Positions 32,080 to 40,714 of a stretch of 64,000 bases of DNA are shown here, in pieces (within the stretch, counting starts at the first letter, position 1; every line of letters begins with the position of its first letter). The DNA comes from Altererythrobacter aquiaggeris (GTDB lineage: Bacteria > Pseudomonadota > Alphaproteobacteria > Sphingomonadales > Sphingomonadaceae). Both the position numbers and the translations under genes were made by a program. Location of the stretch: NCBI RefSeq assembly GCF_037154015.1, contig NZ_JBANRL010000001.1, positions 124,001 to 188,000 on the forward strand, given 5' to 3'. Below the pieces are notes generated by a model. The model was not told the origin of the DNA. It did no database searches and saw only the letters and a list, made by a program, of their open reading frames with translations.

Positions 32080-33644
32080 CGCAGCCATCTCCTTCGGGAC
32101 TTCAACACCGCAGCCGCGCAATTGTGCCCCGGAGCACCGGTCACGCCGCCGCCGGGATGGCTGCCTGCACCGCATAGCCACAATCCGTCCAACGGGGTCC
32201 GGTAACTGCCCGCTCCCATCACGGGCCGGGCACCCCATAACTGGTCGAGGCTCATCCGGCCGTGGAATATATCTCCGCGATAAAGGCCGAACTTTGCTTC
32301 CAGCGCGCGCGGTGTGTGCACTTGCTTGTGAAGCACCAATTGGCGGAAACCGGGGGCATGGTGCTCAATCGTATCGAATACTGCCTCAACTGCTTCCTCT
32401 TCGCGCTCCTCGGGGAGATCGGGATCGACGTGCTGGCAGAACAGGCTGGCTACGTGCTGACCCTGCGGCGCGAGGCTATGATCGACGAGGCTGGAGATCA
32501 GAATCTCGACAATGGGATTTTTACTGAAACCATCCGCTTTGGCCTGATGAAAAGCGCGGTCCATATAATCCAGATCGGGCGCGATAATGATACCGGCCTT
32601 GAGATAGTCTTGCGTTGCAGGCTGATCACGAAATTGCGGCAAGCCCGACAAGGCAATGTTCAACCGCAGCGATCCGGAGCCTGCCCGAAATCCGTCCATC
32701 GCGCGGCTGAAATCTTCGGGCATTGCGCTGCGCGGCACCAATCGGCCGAACAAGGGTTTTGGCCCCATGTTCGAAATGACATGGTTGGCCCGAATTTCCT
32801 CCCCGCTGGCCAGCTTTAGTCCGGTGGCCCTGCCGCCGGTAACCAGCACCTTGTCGACCGGAGCATCAACCATGATTTGCGCGCCCGCTTCGCGCGCTGC
32901 CTCTGCCATCAATTCGGTGATCCGGCCCATTCCGCCCACCACATGACCCCATGCGCCGCGCTTGCCGTTCACTTCCCCAAATACATGGTGAAGCAGGACA
33001 TACGCGCTGCCCGGCTCGTCGGGCGATGCATAATGGCCAACGGTCGCATCGAAGCCGAATGCGGCCTTGACTGCATCGCTTTCAAACCAGTCGTCGAGGA
33101 TATCGCGTGCGGACCGGGTGAACAGCGCAAGCACCTCGCGCTTGGCGGAAAGCGGTAATTTTGCCATCCCGCGCAACTGCAGCGCAGCATCGACCATCGC
33201 CGGCAGGCCGCCGTCGGGTGCCGGCGGAATGCGAAGCGCCAGATCGCGCAGCACATCGGCAACGCGTTCCAGCATTGCATACCATTGGGGCAACACTGCC
33301 GCGTCTTTTGGCGAAAAGCGCGCAAATTCGGCCTGTGTCGCGGCCGCTCCGCCGCCGACCAGCAGATGGCCGCCCTCCAGCGGCAGGAAGTTTGAAAACG
33401 GGCGTTCGATTACGCGGTAACCGCGCTCGACCAATTGCATATCGCTGATAATTTTCGGCTGCAGCAGACTGACGGTATAGCTGGCGGTGGAATTGCGGAA
33501 CCCGGGGGCAAATTCTTCGGTGACTGCGGCGCCGCCGACCACATGGCGTGCCTCGAAAACTTTCACCTTCATACCGGCCTTGGCCAGATAGAAAGCACAA
33601 ACCAGCCCGTTGTGTCCGCCCCCGATAATGACTGCATCAAGCAT
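32076..33644 (-). CDS. PYROXD2-like NAD(P)/FAD-dependent oxidoreductase
   Basis: A 522-residue flavoprotein of the phytoene-desaturase-like superfamily. The FAD Rossmann motif is DAVIIGGGHNGLVCAFYLAKAG with the acidic tail KVFEARHVVGG; the C-terminal FAD segment is GLWLCGAGSHPGGGVTGAPGHNCA, the form found in PYROXD2-type proteins rather than in carotenoid desaturases. Substrate unknown. The ATG at 33644 starts the conserved motif. It is divergent from the 45-residue peptide and msrA genes and coupled to the META lipoprotein gene. Confidence 0.85.
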   Translation of the reverse strand: MLDAVIIGGGHNGLVCAFYLAKAGMKVKVFEARHVVGGAAVTEEFAPGFRNSTASYTVSLLQPKIISDMQLVERGYRVIERPFSNFLPLEGGHLLVGGGAAATQAEFARFSPKDAAVLPQWYAMLERVADVLRDLALRIPPAPDGGLPAMVDAALQLRGMAKLPLSAKREVLALFTRSARDILDDWFESDAVKAAFGFDATVGHYASPDEPGSAYVLLHHVFGEVNGKRGAWGHVVGGMGRITELMAEAAREAGAQIMVDAPVDKVLVTGGRATGLKLASGEEIRANHVISNMGPKPLFGRLVPRSAMPEDFSRAMDGFRAGSGSLRLNIALSGLPQFRDQPATQDYLKAGIIIAPDLDYMDRAFHQAKADGFSKNPIVEILISSLVDHSLAPQGQHVASLFCQHVDPDLPEEREEEAVEAVFDTIEHHAPGFRQLVLHKQVHTPRALEAKFGLYRGDIFHGRMSLDQLWGARPVMGAGSYRTPLDGLWLCGAGSHPGGGVTGAPGHNCAAAVLKSRRRWLR

Positions 33645-33768
33645 TCCGTGGTCCTGTCTGAAGCATTGTGCCGGATTTCCCGGATGAATATTTGCTGACG
33701 GCGCATTCACCCAATTGCAAGTGGTGGCGCGCTAATGCCAGGATTGAAAATCTAGAAAGAGACAGTTC

Positions 33769-33906
33769 ATGGGCCTTTTCGCATCAGATCTTTATCGCAA
33801 TTTCGCCATCGGATTCACCGCGGGCGCTATTGCCGTTGCAGCCCAGATGGGGCCGAATATGATACCCGAGGCTGCAATCCGGGCCATCGCATCGATTTTG
33901 GGCTAA
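33769..33906 (+). CDS. Small hydrophobic peptide (45 aa), conserved-looking
   Basis: A 45-residue ORF, ATG to TAA, starting MGLFASDLYRNFAIGFTAGA and ending AIRAIASILG. One weak hydrophobic segment (about 10-27) could insert in the membrane. An AGAAAGAG ribosome-binding region lies about six bases before the ATG, and it is ten bases before the msrA start, so it is probably co-transcribed with msrA. No family is recognised; evidence is the ribosome-binding site, codon pattern and spacing. Confidence 0.55.
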   Translation: MGLFASDLYRNFAIGFTAGAIAVAAQMGPNMIPEAAIRAIASILG

Positions 33907-33916
33907 GGCGCACATC

Positions 33917-34597
33917 ATGAAGAATGCCATGGTTCCCGTGTTTGCCGCAGCGCTCGCTTTATCAGCCTGCCAGCAAAACGACGCGGTTGCCGCAGAAAAT
34001 GTGGTGCGCGCACCCGTTGCCGAGCGGACGGCTAAAGAAGCCGGCGGACTTAAAACTGCCGTTTTTGCAGGGGGCTGTTTCTGGGGTGTGGAAGCGGTCT
34101 TCAGCCACACGAAGGGCGTAACCAGCGCTGTTTCGGGTTATCATGGCGGGAGCGCTGCAACCGCGACTTATGCACGCACCAATACCGGTGTTACCGGTCA
34201 TGCGGAGGCTGTGCGGGTCACTTATGATCCCGCGGTCATCCGCTACGACCAATTGCTGCAGATATTCTTTTCGGTTGTGGCCGATCCGACATCGAAGAAC
34301 CGGCAGGGCCCTGATGTGGGCTCGCAATACCGTGCGGCTCTGGTTCCGCTGAATGCGGAACAGCGTTTGGTCGCTGGTGCCTATCTCAAGCAGATGCAGG
34401 CTTCCGGAAAATGGCAGCGCCCGGTCGTGACGGAGATCGAAACATACCGGAAATTCTATCCCGCAGAAACTTATCATCAGGATTTCGCGGTTAAAAACCC
34501 GGACCATCGCTATATCCAGCGCTGGGACAAGCCCAAGGTCGCCGCGCTCAAACGTCTGTATCCTTCCGCCTATCGCGCGGGTTTCCAGCGCAACTGA
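33917..34597 (+). CDS. msrA: Peptide methionine-S-sulfoxide reductase, lipoprotein form
   Basis: A 226-residue MsrA. The N-terminus is a lipoprotein signal (FAAALALSAC with lipobox LSAC), so it works in the periplasm, not the cytoplasm as usual. The catalytic motif is AGGCFWGVEAVF, followed by SGYHGGSAATATY, TGHAEAVRVTYDP and GPDVGSQYRAAL; no C-terminal resolving Cys is seen. It reduces the S-form of methionine sulfoxide in exported proteins. An exported MsrB is encoded at 49747-50238, so both stereoisomers could be repaired outside the cytoplasm. Confidence 0.92.
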   Translation: MKNAMVPVFAAALALSACQQNDAVAAENVVRAPVAERTAKEAGGLKTAVFAGGCFWGVEAVFSHTKGVTSAVSGYHGGSAATATYARTNTGVTGHAEAVRVTYDPAVIRYDQLLQIFFSVVADPTSKNRQGPDVGSQYRAALVPLNAEQRLVAGAYLKQMQASGKWQRPVVTEIETYRKFYPAETYHQDFAVKNPDHRYIQRWDKPKVAALKRLYPSAYRAGFQRN

Positions 34598-34634
34598 TTG
34601 AAGTTTGCCCCATGGCTGCCCTATATGGTCAGTG

Positions 34635-35096
34635 ATGAGCGGCCATTCCCATCATGAACATTCGGGCCGCGGCCTTGTGGATGCCGCGCGCAAATCTCTG
34701 ACCGACGGCGGCGAACAGTGGACTGCCTTGCGGGCCGATGTGTTCGGTGCGCTGATTGACCGTGAAACACCGGCGTCGGCGTATGATATCGCTGAAAGCC
34801 TGTCGGACAAACGCGGCAAGCGCGTGGCTGCCAACAGCATTTACCGGATCCTCGATCTGTTCGTCAGGACAAATCTGGCGAACCGTATCGAGAGTGCGAA
34901 CGCATATCTGGCGAACAGTCATCCTGGTTGCCGGCATGATTGCATTTTTCTGATTTGCGATATCTGCAATGCTGTCACACATATCGATGATGACGTGATT
35001 ACATCCGCGCTCAAGATTAGCGGCGAAGGTGCCGGCTTTTCCGATGTGCGCCCGGTGGTGGAGCTGCGCGGACGGTGCGACAATTGTTCGGCGTAA
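34635..35096 (+). CDS. zur: Fur family regulator, Zur type
   Basis: A 153-residue winged-helix repressor with an N-terminal His-rich stretch (SGHSHHEH). The DNA-binding domain includes LIDRETPASAYDIAESL and ANSIYRILDLF. The structural zinc site is seen as CDIC with a later CDNC, and HPGCRHDCIFL is part of the regulatory metal site. The spacing and the HDC signature fit Zur, which shuts off zinc uptake genes when zinc is plentiful, more than Fur. The ATG at 34635 gives the normal length. Confidence 0.82.
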   Translation: MSGHSHHEHSGRGLVDAARKSLTDGGEQWTALRADVFGALIDRETPASAYDIAESLSDKRGKRVAANSIYRILDLFVRTNLANRIESANAYLANSHPGCRHDCIFLICDICNAVTHIDDDVITSALKISGEGAGFSDVRPVVELRGRCDNCSA

Positions 35097-35160
35097 AGTG
35101 CCATGATGCAGACCATCGTGTTCATCGACAGGCGATAATTACCATTGTAAGCACCTATCC

Positions 35161-37086
35161 ATGAGTGAACGCCCCGATACGCCGCTGCTCGACACTGTCG
35201 ATGTGCCAGCCGACCTTCGCAAGCTACGGCCCGAGCAATTGCGCCAATTCGCCGATGAACTGCGCTCCGAGATGATCAGTGCTGTCGGCTCTACGGGCGG
35301 GCATCTGGGTTCGGGCCTGGGTGTGGTCGAATTGACCACGGCCATCCATTATGTCTTCAACACACCCGACGACCGGTTGATCTGGGATGTCGGCCATCAG
35401 GCGTATCCGCACAAGATCATCACCGGACGCCGCGACCGTATTCGCACGCTGCGTCAGGGCGGCGGCCTGTCGGGTTTTACCAAACGCAGCGAAAGCGAAT
35501 ACGACCCCTTCGGTGCGGCACATTCCAGCACTTCGATTTCCGCAGCACTCGGTTTTGCTGTTGCGAACAAGCTGAACGACAAGCCCGGCCGCGGCATTGC
35601 GGTAATCGGTGACGGCGCGATGAGTGCCGGGATGGCCTATGAAGCGATGAACAATGCCGAACAGGCTGGTAACCGGCTGATCGTCATTCTCAACGATAAT
35701 GATATGTCGATTGCCCCGCCGGTAGGCGGCCTCAGCGCATATCTCGCGCGGATGGTTTCGAGCAGCGAATATATGGGGCTTCGCAGTCTGGCGAGCCGGA
35801 TCACGAGGAAATTTTCGCGGCGTGTACATAACAGTCTGGAAAAGGCTGAAGAATATACCCGCGGCATGGTGACCGGCGGGACGTTGTTCGAAGAGTTGGG
35901 TTTTTATTATGTCGGCCCCATTGATGGGCACAATCTGGACCATTTGATTCCCGTTCTGGAAAATGTCCGCGACACTGATCAGGGGCCGATACTTGTCCAC
36001 GTGGTGACTACCAAGGGCAAGGGCTATGCGCCCGCCGAAAGCAGCGCCGACAAATATCACGGCGTCGCAAAGTTCGATGTCGTATCGGGCAAGCAGGACA
36101 AGGGTCCGGGCGGCGGACCACCCAGTTACCAGAATGTGTTTGGCGAAACTCTGGCCAAGCTTGCTGAAACCGACGACAGGATCTGCGCGATTACCGCTGC
36201 CATGCCTAGTGGAACGGGCGTCGATAAATTTGCCCAGGCACACCCCGAACGCGCGTTTGACGTGGGGATTGCCGAACAGCACGGTGTGACCTTTGCGGCG
36301 GGACTGGCGGCCCAGGGGATGCGCCCGTTCTGCGCGATTTATTCGACTTTTTTACAGCGCGCCTTCGATCAGGTCGTGCACGATGTGGCGATCCAGAACC
36401 TGCCTGTGCGGTTCGCGATCGACCGTGCGGGTCTGGTCGGCGCTGACGGCGCTACGCACGCGGGCAGCTTCGATGTGACCTATCTCTCCACTCTGCCTAA
36501 CATGGTGGTGATGGCGGCTGCCGATGAAGCGGAACTGGTCCATATGACCTATACAGCCGCATTGTATGACAGCGGGCCGATTGCATTCCGCTATCCCCGC
36601 GGCGCGGGCACCGGTGTGGAAATGCCCGCCGTGCCGCAGCAACTCGAAATAGGTAAGGGCCGGATAGTCCGCGAAGGTAGCAAGATTGCGCTGCTCTCGC
36701 TTGGTACGCGGCTGGCCGAAGCGCAGAAGGCGGCAGACGAGCTTGAGGCAAAGGGTTTATCGACAACCGTAGCCGATCTGCGGTTTGCCAAGCCACTCGA
36801 TAGTGAACTGATCGAAAGACTGATGCGCACGCATGAAGTCATCATCACGGTGGAGGAGGCCGCGATCGGCGGTCTTGGCGCGCATGTCCTGACTCTGGCC
36901 AGCGACAGGGGGCTGACCGATGCCGGCCTCAAAATCCGCACATTGCGCCTGCCTGACAGTTTTCAGGATCACGATTCGCCTGCCCGTCAATATGACGAGG
37001 CTGGCCTCAACGCGCCGCAGATCGTGGATACCGTCCTGACCGCGCTGCGCCATAACAGCACGGGCGTGGAAGAGGCGCGGGCTTGA
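35161..37086 (+). CDS. dxs: 1-deoxy-D-xylulose-5-phosphate synthase
   Basis: A 641-residue thiamine-diphosphate enzyme, the first step of the MEP isoprenoid pathway, joining pyruvate and glyceraldehyde 3-phosphate. Motifs: [15 protein letters not shown] near the start, [32 protein letters not shown] (TPP/Mg binding), [18 protein letters not shown] and [15 protein letters not shown]. Isoprenoids feed carotenoids, quinones and hopanoids typical of this group. It is followed 13 bases later by a hydrolase gene, probably in the same transcript. Confidence 0.98.
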   Translation: MSERPDTPLLDTVDVPADLRKLRPEQLRQFADELRSEMISAVGSTGGHLGSGLGVVELTTAIHYVFNTPDDRLIWDVGHQAYPHKIITGRRDRIRTLRQGGGLSGFTKRSESEYDPFGAAHSSTSISAALGFAVANKLNDKPGRGIAVIGDGAMSAGMAYEAMNNAEQAGNRLIVILNDNDMSIAPPVGGLSAYLARMVSSSEYMGLRSLASRITRKFSRRVHNSLEKAEEYTRGMVTGGTLFEELGFYYVGPIDGHNLDHLIPVLENVRDTDQGPILVHVVTTKGKGYAPAESSADKYHGVAKFDVVSGKQDKGPGGGPPSYQNVFGETLAKLAETDDRICAITAAMPSGTGVDKFAQAHPERAFDVGIAEQHGVTFAAGLAAQGMRPFCAIYSTFLQRAFDQVVHDVAIQNLPVRFAIDRAGLVGADGATHAGSFDVTYLSTLPNMVVMAAADEAELVHMTYTAALYDSGPIAFRYPRGAGTGVEMPAVPQQLEIGKGRIVREGSKIALLSLGTRLAEAQKAADELEAKGLSTTVADLRFAKPLDSELIERLMRTHEVIITVEEAAIGGLGAHVLTLASDRGLTDAGLKIRTLRLPDSFQDHDSPARQYDEAGLNAPQIVDTVLTALRHNSTGVEEARA

Positions 37087-37099
37087 GCGCAGGCGAATA

Positions 37100-37894
37100 G
37101 TGGCATTTTTGCTGAAGGCTGTTTTGGGCCTTTCGGCGGTTTATCTGGTTCTGGTTGCTGCCCTGTTTTTTGCCCAGCGAAGCCTGATCTTTCCGGCGCC
37201 ACCTGGTGGTGCAGGAGCCATTCCGGCGGGTTATGACAGGATCAGCTACATCACATCAGACGGCCTGCTGCTGAAAGCAGGATACAAACCCGCATCGCAG
37301 GGCTGCCCGACGATTCTGTATTTTCACGGCAATGGCGCGGACTGGCAATCCAGCACTATTGCCAGCAGACAGCTTGCGGCGAGCGGTTACGGGGTTCTGG
37401 CCGCTGAATACCGCGGCTATCGCGGCAATCCGGGCACCCCGTCTGAGGCAGGCATTTATCGCGATGCCAGGGCTGCCGCGACATGGCTTTTCGCCAATGG
37501 TGTGCCAGCTGAACACATTGTGCTGATCGGTAATTCGATTGGTTCGGGCGCTGCGACCCAACTCGCAACCGAGTTGGCACCGAAAGCGTTGATCCTCATT
37601 TCGCCCTTTTCCAGCCTTGAGGCGGCGGTCGGTGAAAAGGTCCGCTGGGCACCGGCAGGTTGGCTATTGAAAGACGAATTCGACAACCTTGCGAAGTTAC
37701 CCGAAGTGAAGGCGCCCGTGCTTATTCTGCACGGCGACGCTGATGATCTGATCGGCGACTGGCATTCGCGCGCGCTGGCCAATGCGCGTCCATCTGCCAA
37801 ACTGGTCATCGTACCGGGCGCAGGACATGATCTTGCATGGTCCGGGGTAGCCGGCGCGGAATTATCCCGGTTTCTCAGCACAATGCACCGTTAG
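37100..37894 (+). CDS. Alpha/beta hydrolase, membrane-anchored (ABHD17/BEM46-like)
   Basis: A 264-residue protein with one N-terminal membrane segment (LLKAVLGLSAVYLVLVAALFF) and an alpha/beta-hydrolase domain facing the periplasm or cytoplasm. Features: FHGNGADWQ (oxyanion loop), LIGNSIGSGAA with the nucleophile Ser, LILHGDADDLIG (Asp) and GAGHDLAW (His). The family includes depalmitoylases and uncharacterised esterases. It starts at GTG a short distance after dxs. Substrate unknown. Confidence 0.85.
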   Translation: MAFLLKAVLGLSAVYLVLVAALFFAQRSLIFPAPPGGAGAIPAGYDRISYITSDGLLLKAGYKPASQGCPTILYFHGNGADWQSSTIASRQLAASGYGVLAAEYRGYRGNPGTPSEAGIYRDARAAATWLFANGVPAEHIVLIGNSIGSGAATQLATELAPKALILISPFSSLEAAVGEKVRWAPAGWLLKDEFDNLAKLPEVKAPVLILHGDADDLIGDWHSRALANARPSAKLVIVPGAGHDLAWSGVAGAELSRFLSTMHR

Positions 37895-38071
37895 CCGGCC
37901 AAGCGCCAAAGTGCGGCGTGGGGTGCCGCCCGGCCAGATTTACAGCCACCCACCTTCAGACGACGGCGCCGGTGCGACGGCTCAAAATGGCGCGACTTTG
38001 GACTGTCACCCGGCTGCAGCCAACGGGAGGTTTGCAAAGCGCACACATTGTGCAGGCCGCAGGCGATGTAT
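37895..38071. other. Gap between convergent genes, nothing recognised
   Basis: The 177 bases between the hydrolase and the thioesterase hold no credible gene. A short GC-rich stem (GCGGC, loop, GCCGC at 37913-37929) follows the hydrolase stop but lacks a T-tract. Confidence 0.4.
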
Positions 38072-38509
38072 TCAGCGCCCTGTCGGGATGATTGTGGCCT
38101 GTGCGATTGCGACCAGAACCGGGACTTCGTCTGCGCGTTCCGACCACACGTCTGCACGTACGACGGCCTGACGCTTGCCTTCCTTCAACACCCATCCTTT
38201 GGACCGCAAGTGCGTGCCGCGCGCAGGCGCCAGGAAGTTGATAGTATAGTTCCCCGTCACAACATCACCGAGCGCGCTTGCCCCCGCCCAGGCACAGGCA
38301 TTATCAGCCATCAGCCCGATTATCGCGCCATGCGCAAAGCCGTGATGCTGCGTCAATTCATCGCGCATCGCGAGCAGAAGTTCGGATTCGCCCTGCCACA
38401 CCCTGATCGGTTCGACGCCCAGCCAATTGGAAAAGCCCGACCCCTTGACCGCAACTTCTTTCATATATGCCAATGACGATTCTTCACTTACGAAACGGGA
38501 GTCAGGCAT
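38072..38509 (-). CDS. PaaI-type hotdog thioesterase
   Basis: A 145-residue hotdog-fold protein: FVSEESSLAYMKEVAVKG at the start, HHGFAHGAIIGLMADNACAWA with the helix and catalytic Asp of PaaI-like acyl-CoA thioesterases, then strand TGNYTINFLAPARG. It would hydrolyse acyl- or aryl-CoA esters in the cytoplasm; the substrate cannot be told. The ATG at 38509 has GGAG six bases upstream. It is divergent from an HxlR regulator; the gap holds two matching inverted repeats, one just upstream of this start. Confidence 0.82.
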   Translation of the reverse strand: MPDSRFVSEESSLAYMKEVAVKGSGFSNWLGVEPIRVWQGESELLLAMRDELTQHHGFAHGAIIGLMADNACAWAGASALGDVVTGNYTINFLAPARGTHLRSKGWVLKEGKRQAVVRADVWSERADEVPVLVAIAQATIIPTGR

Positions 38510-38523
38510 ACGAATCTCCATAG

Positions 38524-38538
38524 GTCTGAAATACAGAC
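38524..38538. promoter_or_regulatory. Putative HxlR operator 1
   Basis: The inverted repeat GTCTG-N5-CAGAC lies 15 bases upstream of the thioesterase start, in the divergent gap with the HxlR gene. A near-identical copy lies 44 bases away at 38568-38582. Spacing of four helical turns suits cooperative binding by a dimeric winged-helix regulator. Assignment to this HxlR protein is inferred from position. Confidence 0.5.
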
Positions 38539-38567
38539 TATATGCCTCTTGCACCACACGCGGATAA

Positions 38568-38582
38568 GTCTGTAAAGCAGAT
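38568..38582. promoter_or_regulatory. Putative HxlR operator 2
   Basis: GTCTG-N5-CAGAT, one base off the perfect repeat in operator 1, directly before the ATG of the HxlR gene. Binding here would block the regulator's own ribosome-binding/promoter region and suggests autoregulation. Confidence 0.45.
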
Positions 38583-38584
38583 GC

Positions 38585-38923
38585 ATGAAGAAATACATCG
38601 CTTCTCGTGCCCCCTGTCCGGTGGGGCGGGCATCCCGTTTGTTGGGTGACCGATGGGTGATCCTGATTCTTCGGGAGGCATTTTTGGGTGCCCACCGATT
38701 CGAACAGTTTATGGGCAGGTTGCCGATCAGCCGGGCGGCACTGTCATCCCGGCTGGCGATGCTGGTCGAAGCCGGCGTGTTGGAACGTGATCCACCGACA
38801 GGGAGCCGCGCCCGCTACAATCTTACGCCGGCGGGCGACGAATTGCGCCCGATGTTCACCGAAATGTGGCGCTGGGGCAAAAAGCATTTATTTCGGCCAG
38901 GCGAGTTTACGCCCGGATACTAG
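38585..38923 (+). CDS. HxlR family transcriptional regulator
   Basis: A 112-residue winged-helix regulator of the HxlR type: CPVGRASRLLGDRWVILILREAF, then the recognition-helix segment LPISRAALSSRLAMLVEAGVLERD, and a wing with SRARYNLTPAGDEL. A Cys near the N-terminus (APCPVG) is positioned as in redox- or electrophile-sensing members such as HypR. It probably controls the divergent thioesterase gene and itself through the GTCTG-N5-CAGAY repeats. The inducer is unknown. Confidence 0.9.
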   Translation: MKKYIASRAPCPVGRASRLLGDRWVILILREAFLGAHRFEQFMGRLPISRAALSSRLAMLVEAGVLERDPPTGSRARYNLTPAGDELRPMFTEMWRWGKKHLFRPGEFTPGY

Positions 38924-38924
38924 C

Positions 38925-39425
38925 TCAGCGGCCTGTGATACCCAGAAGCTGTACTTTGAACATCAGGGTCGCGCCGCCGGGAATCGAACCACGGCCGGCC
39001 GGGCCATAACCCAGGCTGGCAGGGGAGACGATTTCGATCGTGTCCCCGACGCCCATTTGCGGGATTGCAAGCTGCCAAGCCCTGACCACTCTGGCAAGCG
39101 GGAATGTCGCTGGCCTGCCCCCGCCAAACGAACTGTCGAAAGTGGTCCCGTCCACGAATGTCCCGGCAAAATGGACCGTGACGGTATCGGTTGGCAGCGG
39201 CTTTTCACCCGTGCCGTTTCCGTCGATCCGCCGCCAGTATAGTCCGTCAAGATAACTCCAGCCCGGATCCGCCGCGAGCCTGGTAAGCGCCCATTGCTGG
39301 CTGCTTTGCCATGCATCGTCCTGCGACTGAGCACCCGGGGTCAGCGAAAAGCCGTCCTGCGCGCCCACCGGCGTCGTCGCTGTCAGCGCAGCAGCGATGA
39401 AAAGCAATTTACGCACCGGTTTCAC
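38925..39425 (-). CDS. FKBP-type peptidyl-prolyl isomerase, exported
   Basis: A 166-residue protein with a signal peptide (LLFIAAALTATTPVGAQ) and an FKBP domain: TVTVHFAGTFVDGTTFDSSF, then GVGDTIEIVSPASLGYG and IPGGATLMFKVQLLGI. It should catalyse proline cis/trans isomerisation during folding in the periplasm. It is coupled by a four-base overlap to the amidohydrolase gene upstream, suggesting a role in folding exported enzymes of this operon. Confidence 0.9.
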   Translation of the reverse strand: MKPVRKLLFIAAALTATTPVGAQDGFSLTPGAQSQDDAWQSSQQWALTRLAADPGWSYLDGLYWRRIDGNGTGEKPLPTDTVTVHFAGTFVDGTTFDSSFGGGRPATFPLARVVRAWQLAIPQMGVGDTIEIVSPASLGYGPAGRGSIPGGATLMFKVQLLGITGR

Positions 39426-40714
39426 CAGTCATAGGCTTTGGGTAAGTCAGTTTCATCCAGATCGCGGTAGCGTTCGCGCAGCCGGGACTGGTGGCTGTCC
39501 ATCGGCTGTTCGACACCATCGATGAAGACCTTCACAGGAGCCGATGATACTTCGAGCGGATCACCGTCCCAGATAACCACATCACCCGCTGCGCCGGGGC
39601 TTAGAACACCGGCCATCCCGCCGATCCCGGAGATTCTGGCCGGCACCGAACTGATCGCCGCAAAGGCTTCACCCCAAGTCAGACCGGTTGCGCCCGGGAC
39701 GTTGTTCAATGCCACCAGGTTTCCCGCATATTGGGTAACATAGGCGGGTATTTCCTCGCCGAAAATCCGTCCGATAGACACTTCCACACCGGCATCGACC
39801 ATCCGGCCGATGTTGCTTTGTGTCGCACCCAATTGTTCGAAACTCTGCGGCAAATCGTCCAGAGCATCGGCGATTACCGGTACGCCTGCCCGGGCGATAT
39901 CGTCCGCGACCAGCCATCCCTCGCTCGCTCCGACCAGCACCAGATCGAGCATGGGAAACTCATCGCCAAGCGCCAGCACTGTGCGAATATCCGAAGCGCG
40001 CTCAACCTCGACATAAAGCCGTTGTTTGCCGGATACGACTGCGCCCAGCGCCTCGGCATCAGCGCGGGTAAGCAGCGCTTCTTCGCCTCCCCACGTCCCC
40101 GCCGCGAAAGCGCGTGCTTCGCGCATGGCATTGCGCAGATAAACATGCGCCGCGACTCGGCTGCCGCCAGCCAGTTGCGCGCCGCCTTCGCCCAGTTCGA
40201 CATATTGGAAAGCGCGGGCTTTCATCACCGCATCAGCATCCGCACCCGTATCGACCACCGCGCCCTGGCCCGCAAAGATCGAACCGCGCGCATTGTTTAC
40301 CACGCTGGCGCGGGTCACCCCGCCTGCCCGCGCAAGTTTCATTTGCTGGGCGGCGGGATTGATTGCAGGGGAAATGTCGAGTGCTGCACTAAACGGCCCG
40401 CTGCCGCCTGAAATATCGTTGCTTTCCGACACTGCACCAACGTCGTAAATGCCGATATCGGTGAGCGCGACGACCAGACCTGGCGTTACCCAGGAACCGG
40501 CTGCGTCCAACACAGCCATACCGGCAGGCACAGCGACCCCGGCACCGGCCGCGACGATCTTGCCGCCGCGCACAACCACTGTTCCGCGCTCAACCGGTTC
40601 GCTGCCATCGCCGATCGCAACGGTCGCACCGGTAATTGCAAAATCCTGAGCAGATGCAGCAGCCGGCAAGGCAAGCGCCGCCAGAGCACCGATCATTATG
40701 CTGCGCGCGCTCAT
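39422..40714 (-). CDS. Amidohydrolase-like protein lacking metal ligands
   Basis: A 430-residue exported protein (signal ends AASAQ) with the overall layout of imidazolonepropionase-like amidohydrolases: DFAITGATVAIGDG start, SWVTPGLVVALTDIG where the family has a metal-binding H-x-H, and the C-terminal DVVIWDGDPLEVSSAPVKVF. Only two histidines (AAHVY and DSHQS) remain in the whole protein, so the binuclear site is absent. It is probably a non-catalytic partner of the intact paralogue encoded directly upstream, with which it overlaps by four bases. Confidence 0.8.
   Translation of the reverse strand: MSARSIMIGALAALALPAAASAQDFAITGATVAIGDGSEPVERGTVVVRGGKIVAAGAGVAVPAGMAVLDAAGSWVTPGLVVALTDIGIYDVGAVSESNDISGGSGPFSAALDISPAINPAAQQMKLARAGGVTRASVVNNARGSIFAGQGAVVDTGADADAVMKARAFQYVELGEGGAQLAGGSRVAAHVYLRNAMREARAFAAGTWGGEEALLTRADAEALGAVVSGKQRLYVEVERASDIRTVLALGDEFPMLDLVLVGASEGWLVADDIARAGVPVIADALDDLPQSFEQLGATQSNIGRMVDAGVEVSIGRIFGEEIPAYVTQYAGNLVALNNVPGATGLTWGEAFAAISSVPARISGIGGMAGVLSPGAAGDVVIWDGDPLEVSSAPVKVFIDGVEQPMDSHQSRLRERYRDLDETDLPKAYDW

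Noticed and set aside
37956-38195. Open frame in the gap between the convergent hydrolase and thioesterase genes
   Set aside because: Arg-rich, no ribosome-binding site, and half of it overlaps the thioesterase gene.
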